From assembly GCF_004362525.1 (NCBI RefSeq), contig NZ_SNXS01000002.1, positions 558,001-622,000 of the forward strand: a stretch of DNA of 64,000 nt. The letters are read 5' to 3'. Each line of letters begins with the position of its first letter. The stretch's first letter is position 1. Source of the stretch: Roseateles toxinivorans. GTDB taxonomy: Bacteria; Pseudomonadota; Gammaproteobacteria; Burkholderiales; Burkholderiaceae_C. The notes beneath the pieces are model-generated. The model was not told the origin of the DNA and made no database searches. It saw nothing but the letters and a program-made list of their open reading frames with translations. The position numbers and the translations under genes are program-made. Of this stretch, positions 43,833 through 51,770 are shown one piece after another.

Positions 43833-44495
43833 TTACCAGCGCGCGCCGAACTGGCTGCGCAACTCATTGATCTGGGCGTCGCTGAGCGGCGCCGGCTTCG
43901 TCATCAGCCACAACCTGGCCGTCTCTTCCAGCTCTTCCAGCACGGCCATCGCGCTGGCCGGCGACTCATGCCAGACATTGGGGCCCAGCCGGTCCAGCAT
44001 CACCGCCCGCAGCGGTGTGCCGCTGCGCTGACCGCGCAGAATGGCCGCGGCCACCGCTTCGGCCGCGGCCGGGTCGCCGGGCCGGTGGTAGCGAATCAAG
44101 GGCACATGGCCGACCTTCATCACGTAGTAGGGCGTGATCGGTGGCACGATGTCGTGTTCGGTCCAGACACCGGCCAAGGTCAGCGCCACCAGATGGGTGC
44201 TGTGGGTGTGGATCACGCAGTGGGCCGTTGGCTCGGCCTCGTAGATGCGCCTGTGCAGGGCCAGTGTCTTGCTGGCCTTGGCGCCGGCCAGCTGGCGCCC
44301 GTCAGGTGCCACATGGGCCAGATCCTCGGGCCTCAGGAATCCGAGGCAGGCGTCGGTGGGCGTGATCAGAAAGCCTTCGCCCTCTGCCAGACGCACGCTG
44401 ATATTGCCGGCCGTGGCATGCACATAGCCGCGCTCGAACAGCGAGCGGCCGACGCGGCAGATCTCGATGCGCAGGGTGCTGTGCTCGAAGTCCAT
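43833..44495 (-). CDS. otnC: 3-oxo-tetronate 4-phosphate decarboxylase (class II aldolase family)
   Basis: A 220-residue class II aldolase-fold protein; metal-site His96 and His98 in IHTHSTH, the TAGNISVRL loop, and a late LDRLGPNVW segment. OtnC decarboxylates 3-oxo-tetronate 4-phosphate to dihydroxyacetone phosphate. Start ATG at 44495 sits in the otnK stop codon (TGATG); a GTG one codon upstream is possible. Distinct from the class II aldolase at 3767-4543. Confidence 0.92.
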   Translation of the reverse strand: MDFEHSTLRIEICRVGRSLFERGYVHATAGNISVRLAEGEGFLITPTDACLGFLRPEDLAHVAPDGRQLAGAKASKTLALHRRIYEAEPTAHCVIHTHSTHLVALTLAGVWTEHDIVPPITPYYVMKVGHVPLIRYHRPGDPAAAEAVAAAILRGQRSGTPLRAVMLDRLGPNVWHESPASAMAVLEELEETARLWLMTKPAPLSDAQINELRSQFGARW

Positions 44496-45757
44496 CACGC
44501 CACCTGCCCCAGCGCCTTGGCGAAGAAATCGATGCCGCCGAAGTTGCCGGACTTCAGGGCCAGCAGCAGTTGTCGTCCCTGGGCTTGCGTCCAGGGCACG
44601 CCGGGGTCAATCGGCGCACCGATGCGCAGCGACTGCACGCCCAGCGCCTGTACCACCGCGCCCGAGGTCTCGCCACCGGCCACCACCAGCCGGCGCACAC
44701 CACCCTCGACCAGGCCCTGCGCGACCCGGGCCAGGCAGTGCTCGACCAATTGGCCGGCACGCTCCACACCCAGCGCCGCCTGCACGGCCTGCACCTGCTG
44801 CGGCGCGGCGGTGGCGTAGATCAGCACCGGCTCTTGCTGCTGAGCGGCCCATGCCAACGCGGCCGCGGCGACATCGATGCCCTCGGCCAGCGCCAGCGCA
44901 TCGACGCGGAAGCCCGGCTTGCCCGCCTCCAGCCATTGCTGCACCTGGGCATTCGTCGCCGTCGAGCAGGAGCCCGACAGCACCGCCGCCTTGCCACCGA
45001 TCGAGGGCAGCTGGGCCGCCTGCGCATCGGGCCGCAGCCAGCCGCGCGCGGCGTAAACCTCGGGCAGGCCCAGCGCCACGCCGGAGCCGGCGGTGATCAG
45101 CGGCAGGTCGGCGCAGGCCTGGGCCAGCACGCGCAGGTCATCGTTGTTGACGGCATCGGCCACGGCCAGACGCACGCCCTCGGCGCGCAGCGCGGCGATG
45201 CGCTCGCGCGTGGCCTGCAATCCCCGGGCCAGCGTGTCGTAGCGCAGCAGGCCCACCGGGCCCTCGGCCTGGGCCTGCAGCACGGTCACCAGATTGGCAT
45301 CAAGCATCGGCGTCAGCGGATGGCTGCGCATGCCGGAGTCGCTGAGCAGCTGGTCGCCGACGAACAGATGACCGCGGAACACCGTGCGGCCGTTCTCCGG
45401 GAAGGCCGGGCAGGCAATCGCGAAATCGGCGCCCAGTGCGGCCATCAGCGCCTCGGCCACCGGGCCGATATTGCCGGCCGGCGTCGAGTCGAAGGTCGAG
45501 CAGTACTTGAAATAGAACTGGCGCGCGCCGGCCTGCTGCAGCCAGCGCAAGGCGGCCAGCGATTCGGCCACCGCCTGATCGGCCGGCGTGGTGCGCGACT
45601 TCAGCGCCACGACCACGGCGTCGGCATCGGGCAGCGCGGCATCTGCCGCCGGCACGCCAATCACCTGCACCGTGCGCATGCCGGCCCGCACCAGCATGCT
45701 GGCCACGTCGGTGGCGCCGGTGAAGTCGTCCGCGATTACGCCGAGGATGATGCTCAT
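44495..45757 (-). CDS. otnK: 3-oxo-tetronate kinase (DUF1537 family)
   Basis: A 420-residue DUF1537 kinase: N-terminal IADDFTGATDVASML and FKYCSTFDSTPAGNIGPV, and a C-terminal nucleotide-binding half with VLSGSCSTATN, VAGGETSGAVV and ALKSGNFGG. It phosphorylates 3-oxo-tetronates at O4. It overlaps ltnD and otnC at its two ends, so the operon is translationally coupled. The start at 45757 is set by the family N-terminus. Confidence 0.93.
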   Translation of the reverse strand: MSIILGVIADDFTGATDVASMLVRAGMRTVQVIGVPAADAALPDADAVVVALKSRTTPADQAVAESLAALRWLQQAGARQFYFKYCSTFDSTPAGNIGPVAEALMAALGADFAIACPAFPENGRTVFRGHLFVGDQLLSDSGMRSHPLTPMLDANLVTVLQAQAEGPVGLLRYDTLARGLQATRERIAALRAEGVRLAVADAVNNDDLRVLAQACADLPLITAGSGVALGLPEVYAARGWLRPDAQAAQLPSIGGKAAVLSGSCSTATNAQVQQWLEAGKPGFRVDALALAEGIDVAAAALAWAAQQQEPVLIYATAAPQQVQAVQAALGVERAGQLVEHCLARVAQGLVEGGVRRLVVAGGETSGAVVQALGVQSLRIGAPIDPGVPWTQAQGRQLLLALKSGNFGGIDFFAKALGQVA

Positions 45758-46662
45758 GCGGCAGCCTTCGGCAATTCCAGCCCGGCCAGCTGCGCATAGA
45801 ACTTGATCACCGCCGAGTCGTCCTCGCCGCCATGGCCGGCAGCGGCGGTGGCCAGATACAGCTGGTGCGCCTGCGCGGCCAACGGCAGCGGAAACTGCAG
45901 CTTGCGCGCGGCGTCGAGCACGATGCCCAGGTCCTTGATGAAGATGTTCACCGCCGACAGCGGCGTGTAGTCGCCGGCCAGGATGTGGGGCACGCGGTTC
46001 TGGAACATCCAGCTCATGCCGGCCGAGTTGCAGATCACCTCGTAGAGCTGATCCGGGTCCGCCCCGGCGCGCATGCCCAGGGCCATGCCCTCGCAGGCGG
46101 CGGCGATGTGTACGCCGGCCAGGTGCTGGTTGACCATCTTCACCGTCGAGCCGACGCCGGCCTTGTCGCCGAGCCGGTAGACCTTGCCGGCGATCGCATC
46201 GAGCAGCGCGCCGGCCGCGGCAAAGGCCTCGGGCTTTCCGGAGGCCATCACCGTCATCTGGCCCTCGGCGGCCTTCTTGGCGCCGCCCGAGACCGGGCCG
46301 TCGATCAGCCACAGGCCGCGCTCGGCCAAACGGGCCTCCCACAGCGGCGGCAGGGTCGGATCGACGGTGGCCGAGGTGACGATCACCGAGCCAGGCTTCA
46401 GCGTGGCGGCCAGTCCGCCCTCGCCAAACAGCACGTCCTCGGTCTGCGCGGCATTGACCACCAGCACGACGACCACATCGCAGTTCGCGCCCAGCTCCGC
46501 CAGCGAGGCGGTGCTGCGGCCACCGTCGGCGACGAAGCGCTCGCGCGCCTCGGCCCGGGTGTCCAGGCCCCAGGTCGGCACGCCGCGCTTCAATGCGGAG
46601 ACGGCCGCGCCATAGCCCATCGAGCCGAGACCGACGACGCCCAGCGTCTTGTTCGTTGTCAT
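45754..46662 (-). CDS. ltnD: L-threonate dehydrogenase (beta-hydroxyacid dehydrogenase family)
   Basis: A 302-residue NAD-binding beta-hydroxyacid dehydrogenase. The Rossmann motif is VVGLGSMGYGAAVSAL, the substrate motif is LIDGPVSGGAKKAAEGQM, and the catalytic Lys lies in GSTVKMVNQHLAG. LtnD oxidises L-threonate at C2 for isomerisation by OtnI. Together with denD in the same operon it indicates use of more than one C4 sugar acid. Confidence 0.9.
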   Translation of the reverse strand: MTTNKTLGVVGLGSMGYGAAVSALKRGVPTWGLDTRAEARERFVADGGRSTASLAELGANCDVVVVLVVNAAQTEDVLFGEGGLAATLKPGSVIVTSATVDPTLPPLWEARLAERGLWLIDGPVSGGAKKAAEGQMTVMASGKPEAFAAAGALLDAIAGKVYRLGDKAGVGSTVKMVNQHLAGVHIAAACEGMALGMRAGADPDQLYEVICNSAGMSWMFQNRVPHILAGDYTPLSAVNIFIKDLGIVLDAARKLQFPLPLAAQAHQLYLATAAAGHGGEDDSAVIKFYAQLAGLELPKAAA

Positions 46663-47414
46663 TTCTGTTTGTCCTTTGCAGCGGCAGGCGTGGTCAGCAC
46701 GCCTGCCATCTCGAGCCGCCGCGCCGCCTGCACCATGTGATTGCTGGCCGCACGCCGGGCGGTGGCGGCGTCGCGGGCGGCGATGGCCTCGACGATGGCG
46801 TGATGCTCCTCGCGCACCGCGGCGGCAAAGCCCTGGTGGCGGGCCTCGTTGCCGCGCGTCACGCGCATGGCCTCGCGCAGGTACTGCTCCAGAAAGCCCA
46901 GGAGCCGGCCGAACTGCGGATTGCCCGAGGCCTCGGCAATGGCGCGGTGCAGGGCCAGGTCTTCATCGACGCCATCGCGCCCGGCGGTCACGGCCGCCTC
47001 CAGCGCCTTCTCGGCGCGCCTGATGGCCGTCACCTGCTTGGCGTTGCCGCGTTCGGCCGCCAGCGCGGCGATCTCGCCCTCCAGCGCCCGGCGCACCTCG
47101 ACGATCTGGGCCACCGCCTGCACCGACTCCAGCACCTCTGGGTCAAAGGCCAGCGGCTTGTTGGTGGCCGGCGGCGCGACATAGACGCCCGAGCCCTGGC
47201 GCGAGATCAGCAGCCCCTGCGACTTCAGCTGGTGCACGGCCTCGCGCACCACGGTGCGCGACACGCCGTGCAGCTCGGCCAGCTGCTGCTCGGTGGGCAG
47301 CCGGTCGCCGGGCGCCAGACTGCCTGCCTGCACCTGCTCGGCCAGCAGCGCGGCCAGGCGGTCCGACAGGCGGCTGGCCTGTAGGCGCGGGCCGACCGAC
47401 ATCAGTGCGCTCAT
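46659..47414 (-). CDS. GntR/FadR-family regulator of the otn operon
   Basis: A 251-residue FadR-subfamily protein: winged helix with LPTEQQLAELHGVSRTVVREAV and SGVYVAPPAT, then an FCD domain with metal-binding LALHRAIAEAS and EEHHAIVEAI. It is the first gene of the operon and overlaps ltnD by ATGA, so autoregulation is likely. The alternative Met four codons inside (47402) cannot be excluded. Confidence 0.9.
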   Translation of the reverse strand: MSALMSVGPRLQASRLSDRLAALLAEQVQAGSLAPGDRLPTEQQLAELHGVSRTVVREAVHQLKSQGLLISRQGSGVYVAPPATNKPLAFDPEVLESVQAVAQIVEVRRALEGEIAALAAERGNAKQVTAIRRAEKALEAAVTAGRDGVDEDLALHRAIAEASGNPQFGRLLGFLEQYLREAMRVTRGNEARHQGFAAAVREEHHAIVEAIAARDAATARRAASNHMVQAARRLEMAGVLTTPAAAKDKQK

Positions 47415-47421
47415 GAAGAAG

Positions 47422-47450
47422 TGACCCGAGAAACTGAATTCATCGGGTCA
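47422..47450. promoter_or_regulatory. palindrome upstream of otn-operon gntR
   Basis: TGACCCG (47422-47428) and CGGGTCA (47444-47450) are perfect inverted arms 15 bases apart, 8 bases upstream of the gntR start. It is positioned as an operator for the autoregulated GntR protein. A chance palindrome is not excluded. Confidence 0.55.
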
Positions 47451-47518
47451 TCATACAAATCTGAGGGCGCGTGAGACCCCGGGCAAACCCTGGGCCGGCG
47501 CGGCTGGTCGGCTGTCGG

Positions 47519-48550
47519 TCAGCCGTTCTTGATACGGCTCACCAGGGCCTGCGCATAGGCGGCCGTGCTGGCGCTGCCGCCCAGGTCGCCGGTGCGCACC
47601 TTGTCGATGTTCAAGGTCGCGTCAATGGCCTGGCGCAGCCGCGTCGCTTCGTCGGTCAGCTTGCAGTGGTCCAGCATCATCGCCGCGGCCAGCAGCAGGG
47701 CCGTCGGATTGGCGATGCCCTTGCCGGCGATGTCGGGGGCGGAGCCATGCACGGCCTCGAAGATCGCCGCGTCCGCGCCGATGTTCGCGCCCGGCGCCAT
47801 GCCCAGGCCGCCGACCAGACCGGCCACCAGGTCCGACAGGATGTCGCCGAACAGATTGGTCGTCACCAGCACGTCGAACTGCCAGGGGTTGAGCACCAGC
47901 TTCATCGCGCACGCGTCGATGATGACGGTGTCCAGCGCGATGCGGTCCTTGTACTTGCGCGCCCACAGCTCCTCGCCGGTCTCCAGGAACAGACCGGTCA
48001 GGGCCTTCATGATGTTGGCCTTGTGGACGATGGTCACCTTCTTGCGGCCGGTGGCAATCGCCAGCTCGAAGGCGTACTCCAGCAGGCGGCGGCTGCCCTG
48101 GCGGGTGTTGACGCCGGTGGCCATGGCCACCGCGTGGGGGTCGCCGTCGATGGGCACATAGTGCTCATGGCCGATGTAGAGGCCTTCGAGGTTCTCGCGC
48201 ACCACGAGCAGGTCGATGTTGTCGAAGCGGCCGCCCGGAATGATGGTGCGGGCCGGCCGCACATTGGCGTAGAGCTGGAACTCCTCGCGCAGGCGCACAT
48301 TCGATGAGCGGTAGCCGCCGCCCGAGGGCGTCTCCAGCGGGCCCTTCAGCGCCAGCCGCGTGCGGCGGATGCTGTCCAGCGTGGCCTGCGGCAGCGGGTC
48401 GCCATGGGCCTGCACGCCGCCCAGGCCGGCTATCTGCCGGTCCCACTCGAACGGCGCCTTCAGCGCATCAAGTGCGGCCAGGGTGGCGTCAACGATCTCG
48501 GGGCCGATGCCGTCGCCGGGGATCAGCGTGGCGGGAATGGGTGTGGTCAT
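47519..48550 (-). CDS. NAD-type isocitrate dehydrogenase-like (isocitrate/isopropylmalate dehydrogenase family)
   Basis: A 343-residue beta-decarboxylating dehydrogenase: PGDGIGPEIVDATL, substrate loop GYRSSNVRLREEF, VVRENLEGLYIG, VHKANIMKALTGLF, and late EAVHGSAPDIAGKGIANPTA. The SSNVRLR loop points to the NAD-dependent isocitrate dehydrogenase subgroup rather than isopropylmalate. Tartrate dehydrogenase is a related alternative that would suit an acid-sugar region. It is about 100 bases upstream of the otn-operon's regulator on the same strand. Confidence 0.85.
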   Translation of the reverse strand: MTTPIPATLIPGDGIGPEIVDATLAALDALKAPFEWDRQIAGLGGVQAHGDPLPQATLDSIRRTRLALKGPLETPSGGGYRSSNVRLREEFQLYANVRPARTIIPGGRFDNIDLLVVRENLEGLYIGHEHYVPIDGDPHAVAMATGVNTRQGSRRLLEYAFELAIATGRKKVTIVHKANIMKALTGLFLETGEELWARKYKDRIALDTVIIDACAMKLVLNPWQFDVLVTTNLFGDILSDLVAGLVGGLGMAPGANIGADAAIFEAVHGSAPDIAGKGIANPTALLLAAAMMLDHCKLTDEATRLRQAIDATLNIDKVRTGDLGGSASTAAYAQALVSRIKNG

Positions 48551-48767
48551 GATGTGGGTGGTGTGGCGGGGTTGATGGACTGCTGTTGCATAGGCGCAGG
48601 GTACTCCAGAGCCTGGCGCCTGGCCCCGGCGAGCGCTTGAAACAAACGATATCGGCCGGCCGACTCACGGTAGCCGGGCCGCACGTGCAGGGCATCCAAC
48701 CCACCGCAAACCCCATGAAGGCAACAGTCTTGATTGAGCGCCGCCCTGGCGCCAGCCCGACCCGAGC

Positions 48768-49571
48768 GTGAAGACCTTTGCTGTGGTGTCGCTGAAATAC
48801 GAGCTTGAGGTGATTCCGGCCAAGGCCAGGCGCACCCAAACCGACAACCTGAAAGAGCTTGAGCGCCTGCGAGCGGTGTTCGGCCGCGTGCTGATCGACT
48901 CGATCAAGCCGCACCATGTGCGCGCCTATCTGGACAAGCGCGGCGAGCAAGCCAAGGCCCGAGCGAACCGCGAGAAAGCATTGCTCAGCCACATCATCAA
49001 CAAGGCCCGCGAGTGGGGCTACACCGACGCACCGAACCCCTGCCAAGGGGTCAAGGGCTTCAAGGAAACCGGGCGGGACCGCTATGTCAGCGACGCCGAG
49101 TTTCGGGCGGTGTGGGAGAAGGCCGGCCAGACCGTGCGCGATGCCATGGACCTGGCGCTGCTGACCGGCCAGCGGCCGGCCGATGTGCTGAAGATCAAGC
49201 GGGCAGACTTGCACGACGGTGCGCTGTGGATTGTGCAGAACAAGACCGGCGCCAAGCGGGCCATTGAGCTGACCGGCGAACTGGCCCAGTTGATCGAGCG
49301 GATCAACGCCCGGCCGCGCGTACGTACGAGTGCTTGGCTGATTCAGGACGATGACGGCAAGCCCCTGGGCACCTTTGCATTGCGCTCGCGCTTTGACAAG
49401 GCCAGGAAAGCGGCCGGCGTGTCGTTTCAGTTCCGAGACTTGCGGGCAAAGGCCGCATCCGACACGGGCGACCTGGCGCATTCGCAGAAACTTCTAGGCC
49501 ATCGCAATCGAGAAATGACCGAGCACTATGTGCGGGCTCGAGCAGGGGAGCGAGTCAAACCTCTACGATAG
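48768..49571 (+). pseudogene. tyrosine recombinase (phage integrase), N-terminally truncated
   Basis: 267 residues from a GTG at 48768, with the catalytic set Arg136 (LLTGQRPADV), Lys159 (NKTGAK), Arg226 in FRDLRAKA, His245 (LLGHRN) and Tyr254 (TEHYV), so the catalytic domain appears intact. The core-binding part begins at once (YELEVIPAKARRTQ) and an in-frame stop lies at 48735, so the first 60-70 residues with the arm-binding domain are missing. Usual length would be about 330-390. It points toward tRNA-Phe 1.3 kb away. Function as an integrase is doubtful. Confidence 0.82.
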
Positions 49572-49578
49572 CCAGACA

Positions 49579-50787
49579 CTAGCCTTGGCGCGATAAGGTG
49601 AGAACCTGTGGATATGGGAACCGCGGGTTCAGCACCGCGAAAGCATCAGCCGACGAGCTGAGAGAGAACTCTCTAGCAGACCTTGGCGCAAACGTAGCGG
49701 ACGGATTGGTGCATACGCACCCGATGCCGGCAATGTGCGATGGCACCTTCTTGCGCCGACCAAGGTCGATAAGCAATGGTTCCAGCGCTGTCCGCAGCAG
49801 TGGGGAGGCAACAGATGCCCCAAGCACAACAATTCCGCCCACATCAACCGACAGCTGCTCGGCTGCTCTCTTGAGCTGCTTGATGATGATGCGCTCAAGC
49901 CGTGCCAAGTCGGGCATTGGGCGTGGCCACTGCAAATCGGCGGGCGCCTTCACCTCAATCCCGATCTGTGTAGTGGGTCCGAAGTTGATGAACATATCGG
50001 GGGATTGACCCCGGTGCAGCTTCGCGTCGTTGAAACCGATTGGGTTGCCTAGGTCCGCAAGATAGGTGCAAGCAATGAACTGCGCCACGGCGTGAGGGAA
50101 CTCATGAATGAGTGCATACGAGATTCCTCTAAAGTGTGGGTGGTGTTGCCAACGCGATATCAAGTGTTCAACAACCTGTAGGAAGTTGACGGCGATGCCG
50201 TGATCTCCATGCAGGTTCAGTCCGCCTGCCGTCAAACCCTTCTGAAGCGTCAGCAGTGCCCATGCGGGAGGGTGGTCCAAGAACCGATGATTTCCCGCAT
50301 TCATCGCCCGCTGCGTTGTTGCCAGGCAGTCATCAAAGCCACGGCAGAGTTCGCGCATTTGACGCTCGACAGACTGCAGCCAATCCAATCCGAGTTGCGT
50401 ACCTGTTCTTGCGTCATCACGGATGCCGTTCACACCGCGGATTCGAGCAATTTCCTGATCGCAGCTGATGGTGGCATCTGCCAAGTCCAAGGGGGCAGAT
50501 ATACAAAACCGTCCTGCCGTTCCTAAGGTAATAAGACCCAAGGGCATTGGTTCGCCATCGGGCCAAGGCTCAGTGGTCGATATCGCGTGGCACCTGCCGC
50601 ACTCTATGCCTACGGCAACAAGCTTCCGAGGTTCATAACCAGCCACCAGTAGATTGCCGCATGAGCTGCATAGGAAATCACTCGGGCCGGAGCCCTTCGC
50701 GATTGGGCCTTCTCCGATCTGCGCGAATCGCGGGGGAGTCATTGGCACGTTGGCCGGCTGATCCTGATCGCTACCAAATCGGTGCAT
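49579..50787 (-). CDS. hypothetical protein: zinc ribbon plus PD-(D/E)XK-like motif
   Basis: 402 residues, no family recognised. Cys40-x2-Cys43 and Cys63-x2-Cys66 form a probable zinc ribbon. A likely nuclease core follows: Glu229 (IHEFPHAVAQF), Pro263-Asp264 (SPDMFINFG) and Glu278-Val-Lys280 (GIEVKAP), which fits the PD-(D/E)XK pattern. It has lower GC than its neighbours (about 55 percent by sample count), suggesting horizontal origin. The ATG at 50787 has GGGAGG seven bases ahead, ruling out a longer upstream start. It converges on the truncated integrase (7-base gap) and lies beside tRNA-Phe, typical of island cargo; a defence or restriction role is possible but unproved. Confidence 0.72.
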   Translation of the reverse strand: MHRFGSDQDQPANVPMTPPRFAQIGEGPIAKGSGPSDFLCSSCGNLLVAGYEPRKLVAVGIECGRCHAISTTEPWPDGEPMPLGLITLGTAGRFCISAPLDLADATISCDQEIARIRGVNGIRDDARTGTQLGLDWLQSVERQMRELCRGFDDCLATTQRAMNAGNHRFLDHPPAWALLTLQKGLTAGGLNLHGDHGIAVNFLQVVEHLISRWQHHPHFRGISYALIHEFPHAVAQFIACTYLADLGNPIGFNDAKLHRGQSPDMFINFGPTTQIGIEVKAPADLQWPRPMPDLARLERIIIKQLKRAAEQLSVDVGGIVVLGASVASPLLRTALEPLLIDLGRRKKVPSHIAGIGCVCTNPSATFAPRSAREFSLSSSADAFAVLNPRFPYPQVLTLSRQG

Positions 50788-50870
50788 CGTCGCGCCTCCC
50801 GAACTCAATTGCCAAGCCGAATCGGGAGCCCTCGCAATTCTCAGTTTGTAGAGATTGCGGCCGAATTGTA

Positions 50871-50903
50871 GAAAAGCCCCGGACACCTGAATGTACGGGG
50901 CTT
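50871..50903 (-). terminator. rho-independent terminator of tRNA-Phe
   Basis: Arms AAGCCCCG (50874-50881) and CGGGGCTT (50896-50903) form an 8-base stem with a 14-base loop. Reading on the minus strand the stem is followed by TTTTC. It lies 13 bases downstream of the tRNA 3' end. Confidence 0.85.
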
Positions 50904-50915
50904 CCTATGAAACTG

Positions 50916-50991
50916 TGGTGGCCTGGGGCGGAATCGAACCACCGACACACGGATTTTCAATCCGTTGCTCTACCGACTGAGCTACCAGGCC
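50916..50991 (-). tRNA. tRNA-Phe (anticodon GAA)
   Basis: A 76-base cloverleaf with acceptor stem GGCCTGG pairing CCAGGCC and an encoded CCA at the 3' end (50918-50916). The anticodon loop reads TTGAAAA in ACGGATTGAAAATCCGT, giving anticodon GAA. D-loop AGCTCAGTCGGTAGAGC and T-loop GGTTCGATTCC are canonical. Its 3' end faces the integrase remnant, a common island insertion site. Confidence 0.97.
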
Positions 50992-51040
50992 ATTATTTCT
51001 ATCTACGGTCAGGCATTGCGGCCATCGCGTGAAGCCTCGC

Positions 51041-51071
51041 AGTATACACCAGAAGCCGAGGCGGAAATCAA
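51041..51071 (-). promoter_or_regulatory. likely sigma-70 promoter of tRNA-Phe
   Basis: On the minus strand a TATACT box (51046-51041) and a TTGATT box (51071-51066) lie with a 19-base spacer, a little long, about 50 bases ahead of the tRNA 5' end. The -10 match is good and the -35 match moderate. The region also holds the end of the response-regulator gene. Confidence 0.45.
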
Positions 51072-51757
51072 ACGCCCTTCTTGTTGCGGCTGAGATCGAC
51101 CCCCAGCTGTTTGAGCTTGCGGTAGAGGTGGGTGCGCTCAAGGCCGGTCTTCTCGGCAACGCGTGTCATCGAGCCGTGTTCCTTGGCGAGGTGGAATTCG
51201 AAGTAGGACTTTTCGAAGGCGTCGCGGGCTTCGCGCAGCGGGCGGTCGAGTTCGAACACCTGTTCGGACTGCAGGCCCATGCTGACCATGGCCGGCTGGG
51301 CGGTGCTGATCAACGGGCTGCTGATGCCGGGGGCACCGTTGCTCATCAGGTCAACGCGGGTGTAGGTCACGGTGCCTGGCAGCGGGCGCGGGGCGGCCTT
51401 GACCAGGGCCTGCTCGACGGCGCGCAGCAGCTTCTGCAGCGTGATCGGTTTTTCCAGGAAGGCGATGGCGCCGAACTTGGTGGCCTCGACCGCCGTGTCT
51501 ATGGTGCCGTGGCCGCTCATCATGATCACCGGCATGCTCAGCTGGCCGGCGGCGCCCCACTCCTTGAGCAGGCTGATGCCATCGACATCGGGCATCCAGA
51601 TGTCGAGCAGCACGAGGTCGGGCCGCATGCGCTCGCGGCAGGCGCGGGCCTGCGCGGCGTTTTCGGCGAGCTCGATCGTGTGACCTTCGTCACTGAGAAT
51701 TTCGGAGAGCAGGGCACGTATGCCCAGTTCGTCATCGACTACAAGTATGGTTGCCAT
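51068..51757 (-). CDS. NtrX-like response regulator lacking the AAA+ domain
   Basis: A 229-residue regulator: receiver domain (ILVVDDELGIRALLSEIL, phosphoacceptor Asp52 in LLDIWMPDVDG, Lys in FLEKPITLQKL), then a linker, and a C-terminal Fis-type helix-turn-helix (GSMTRVAEKTGLERTHLYRKLKQLGVDL). The sigma-54 AAA+ domain normally between them is absent, so it cannot act as a standard enhancer-binding activator. It partners the NtrY-like kinase 13 bases upstream in the same operon. Confidence 0.92.
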   Translation of the reverse strand: MATILVVDDELGIRALLSEILSDEGHTIELAENAAQARACRERMRPDLVLLDIWMPDVDGISLLKEWGAAGQLSMPVIMMSGHGTIDTAVEATKFGAIAFLEKPITLQKLLRAVEQALVKAAPRPLPGTVTYTRVDLMSNGAPGISSPLISTAQPAMVSMGLQSEQVFELDRPLREARDAFEKSYFEFHLAKEHGSMTRVAEKTGLERTHLYRKLKQLGVDLSRNKKGV

Positions 51758-51770
51758 GAGTGCCTGCTGT

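Noticed and set aside
48551-50991. A complete integrative element with two attachment repeats
   Set aside because: I could not find a second copy of the tRNA-Phe 3' sequence in the window, and the integrase is truncated. Only a remnant is supported.
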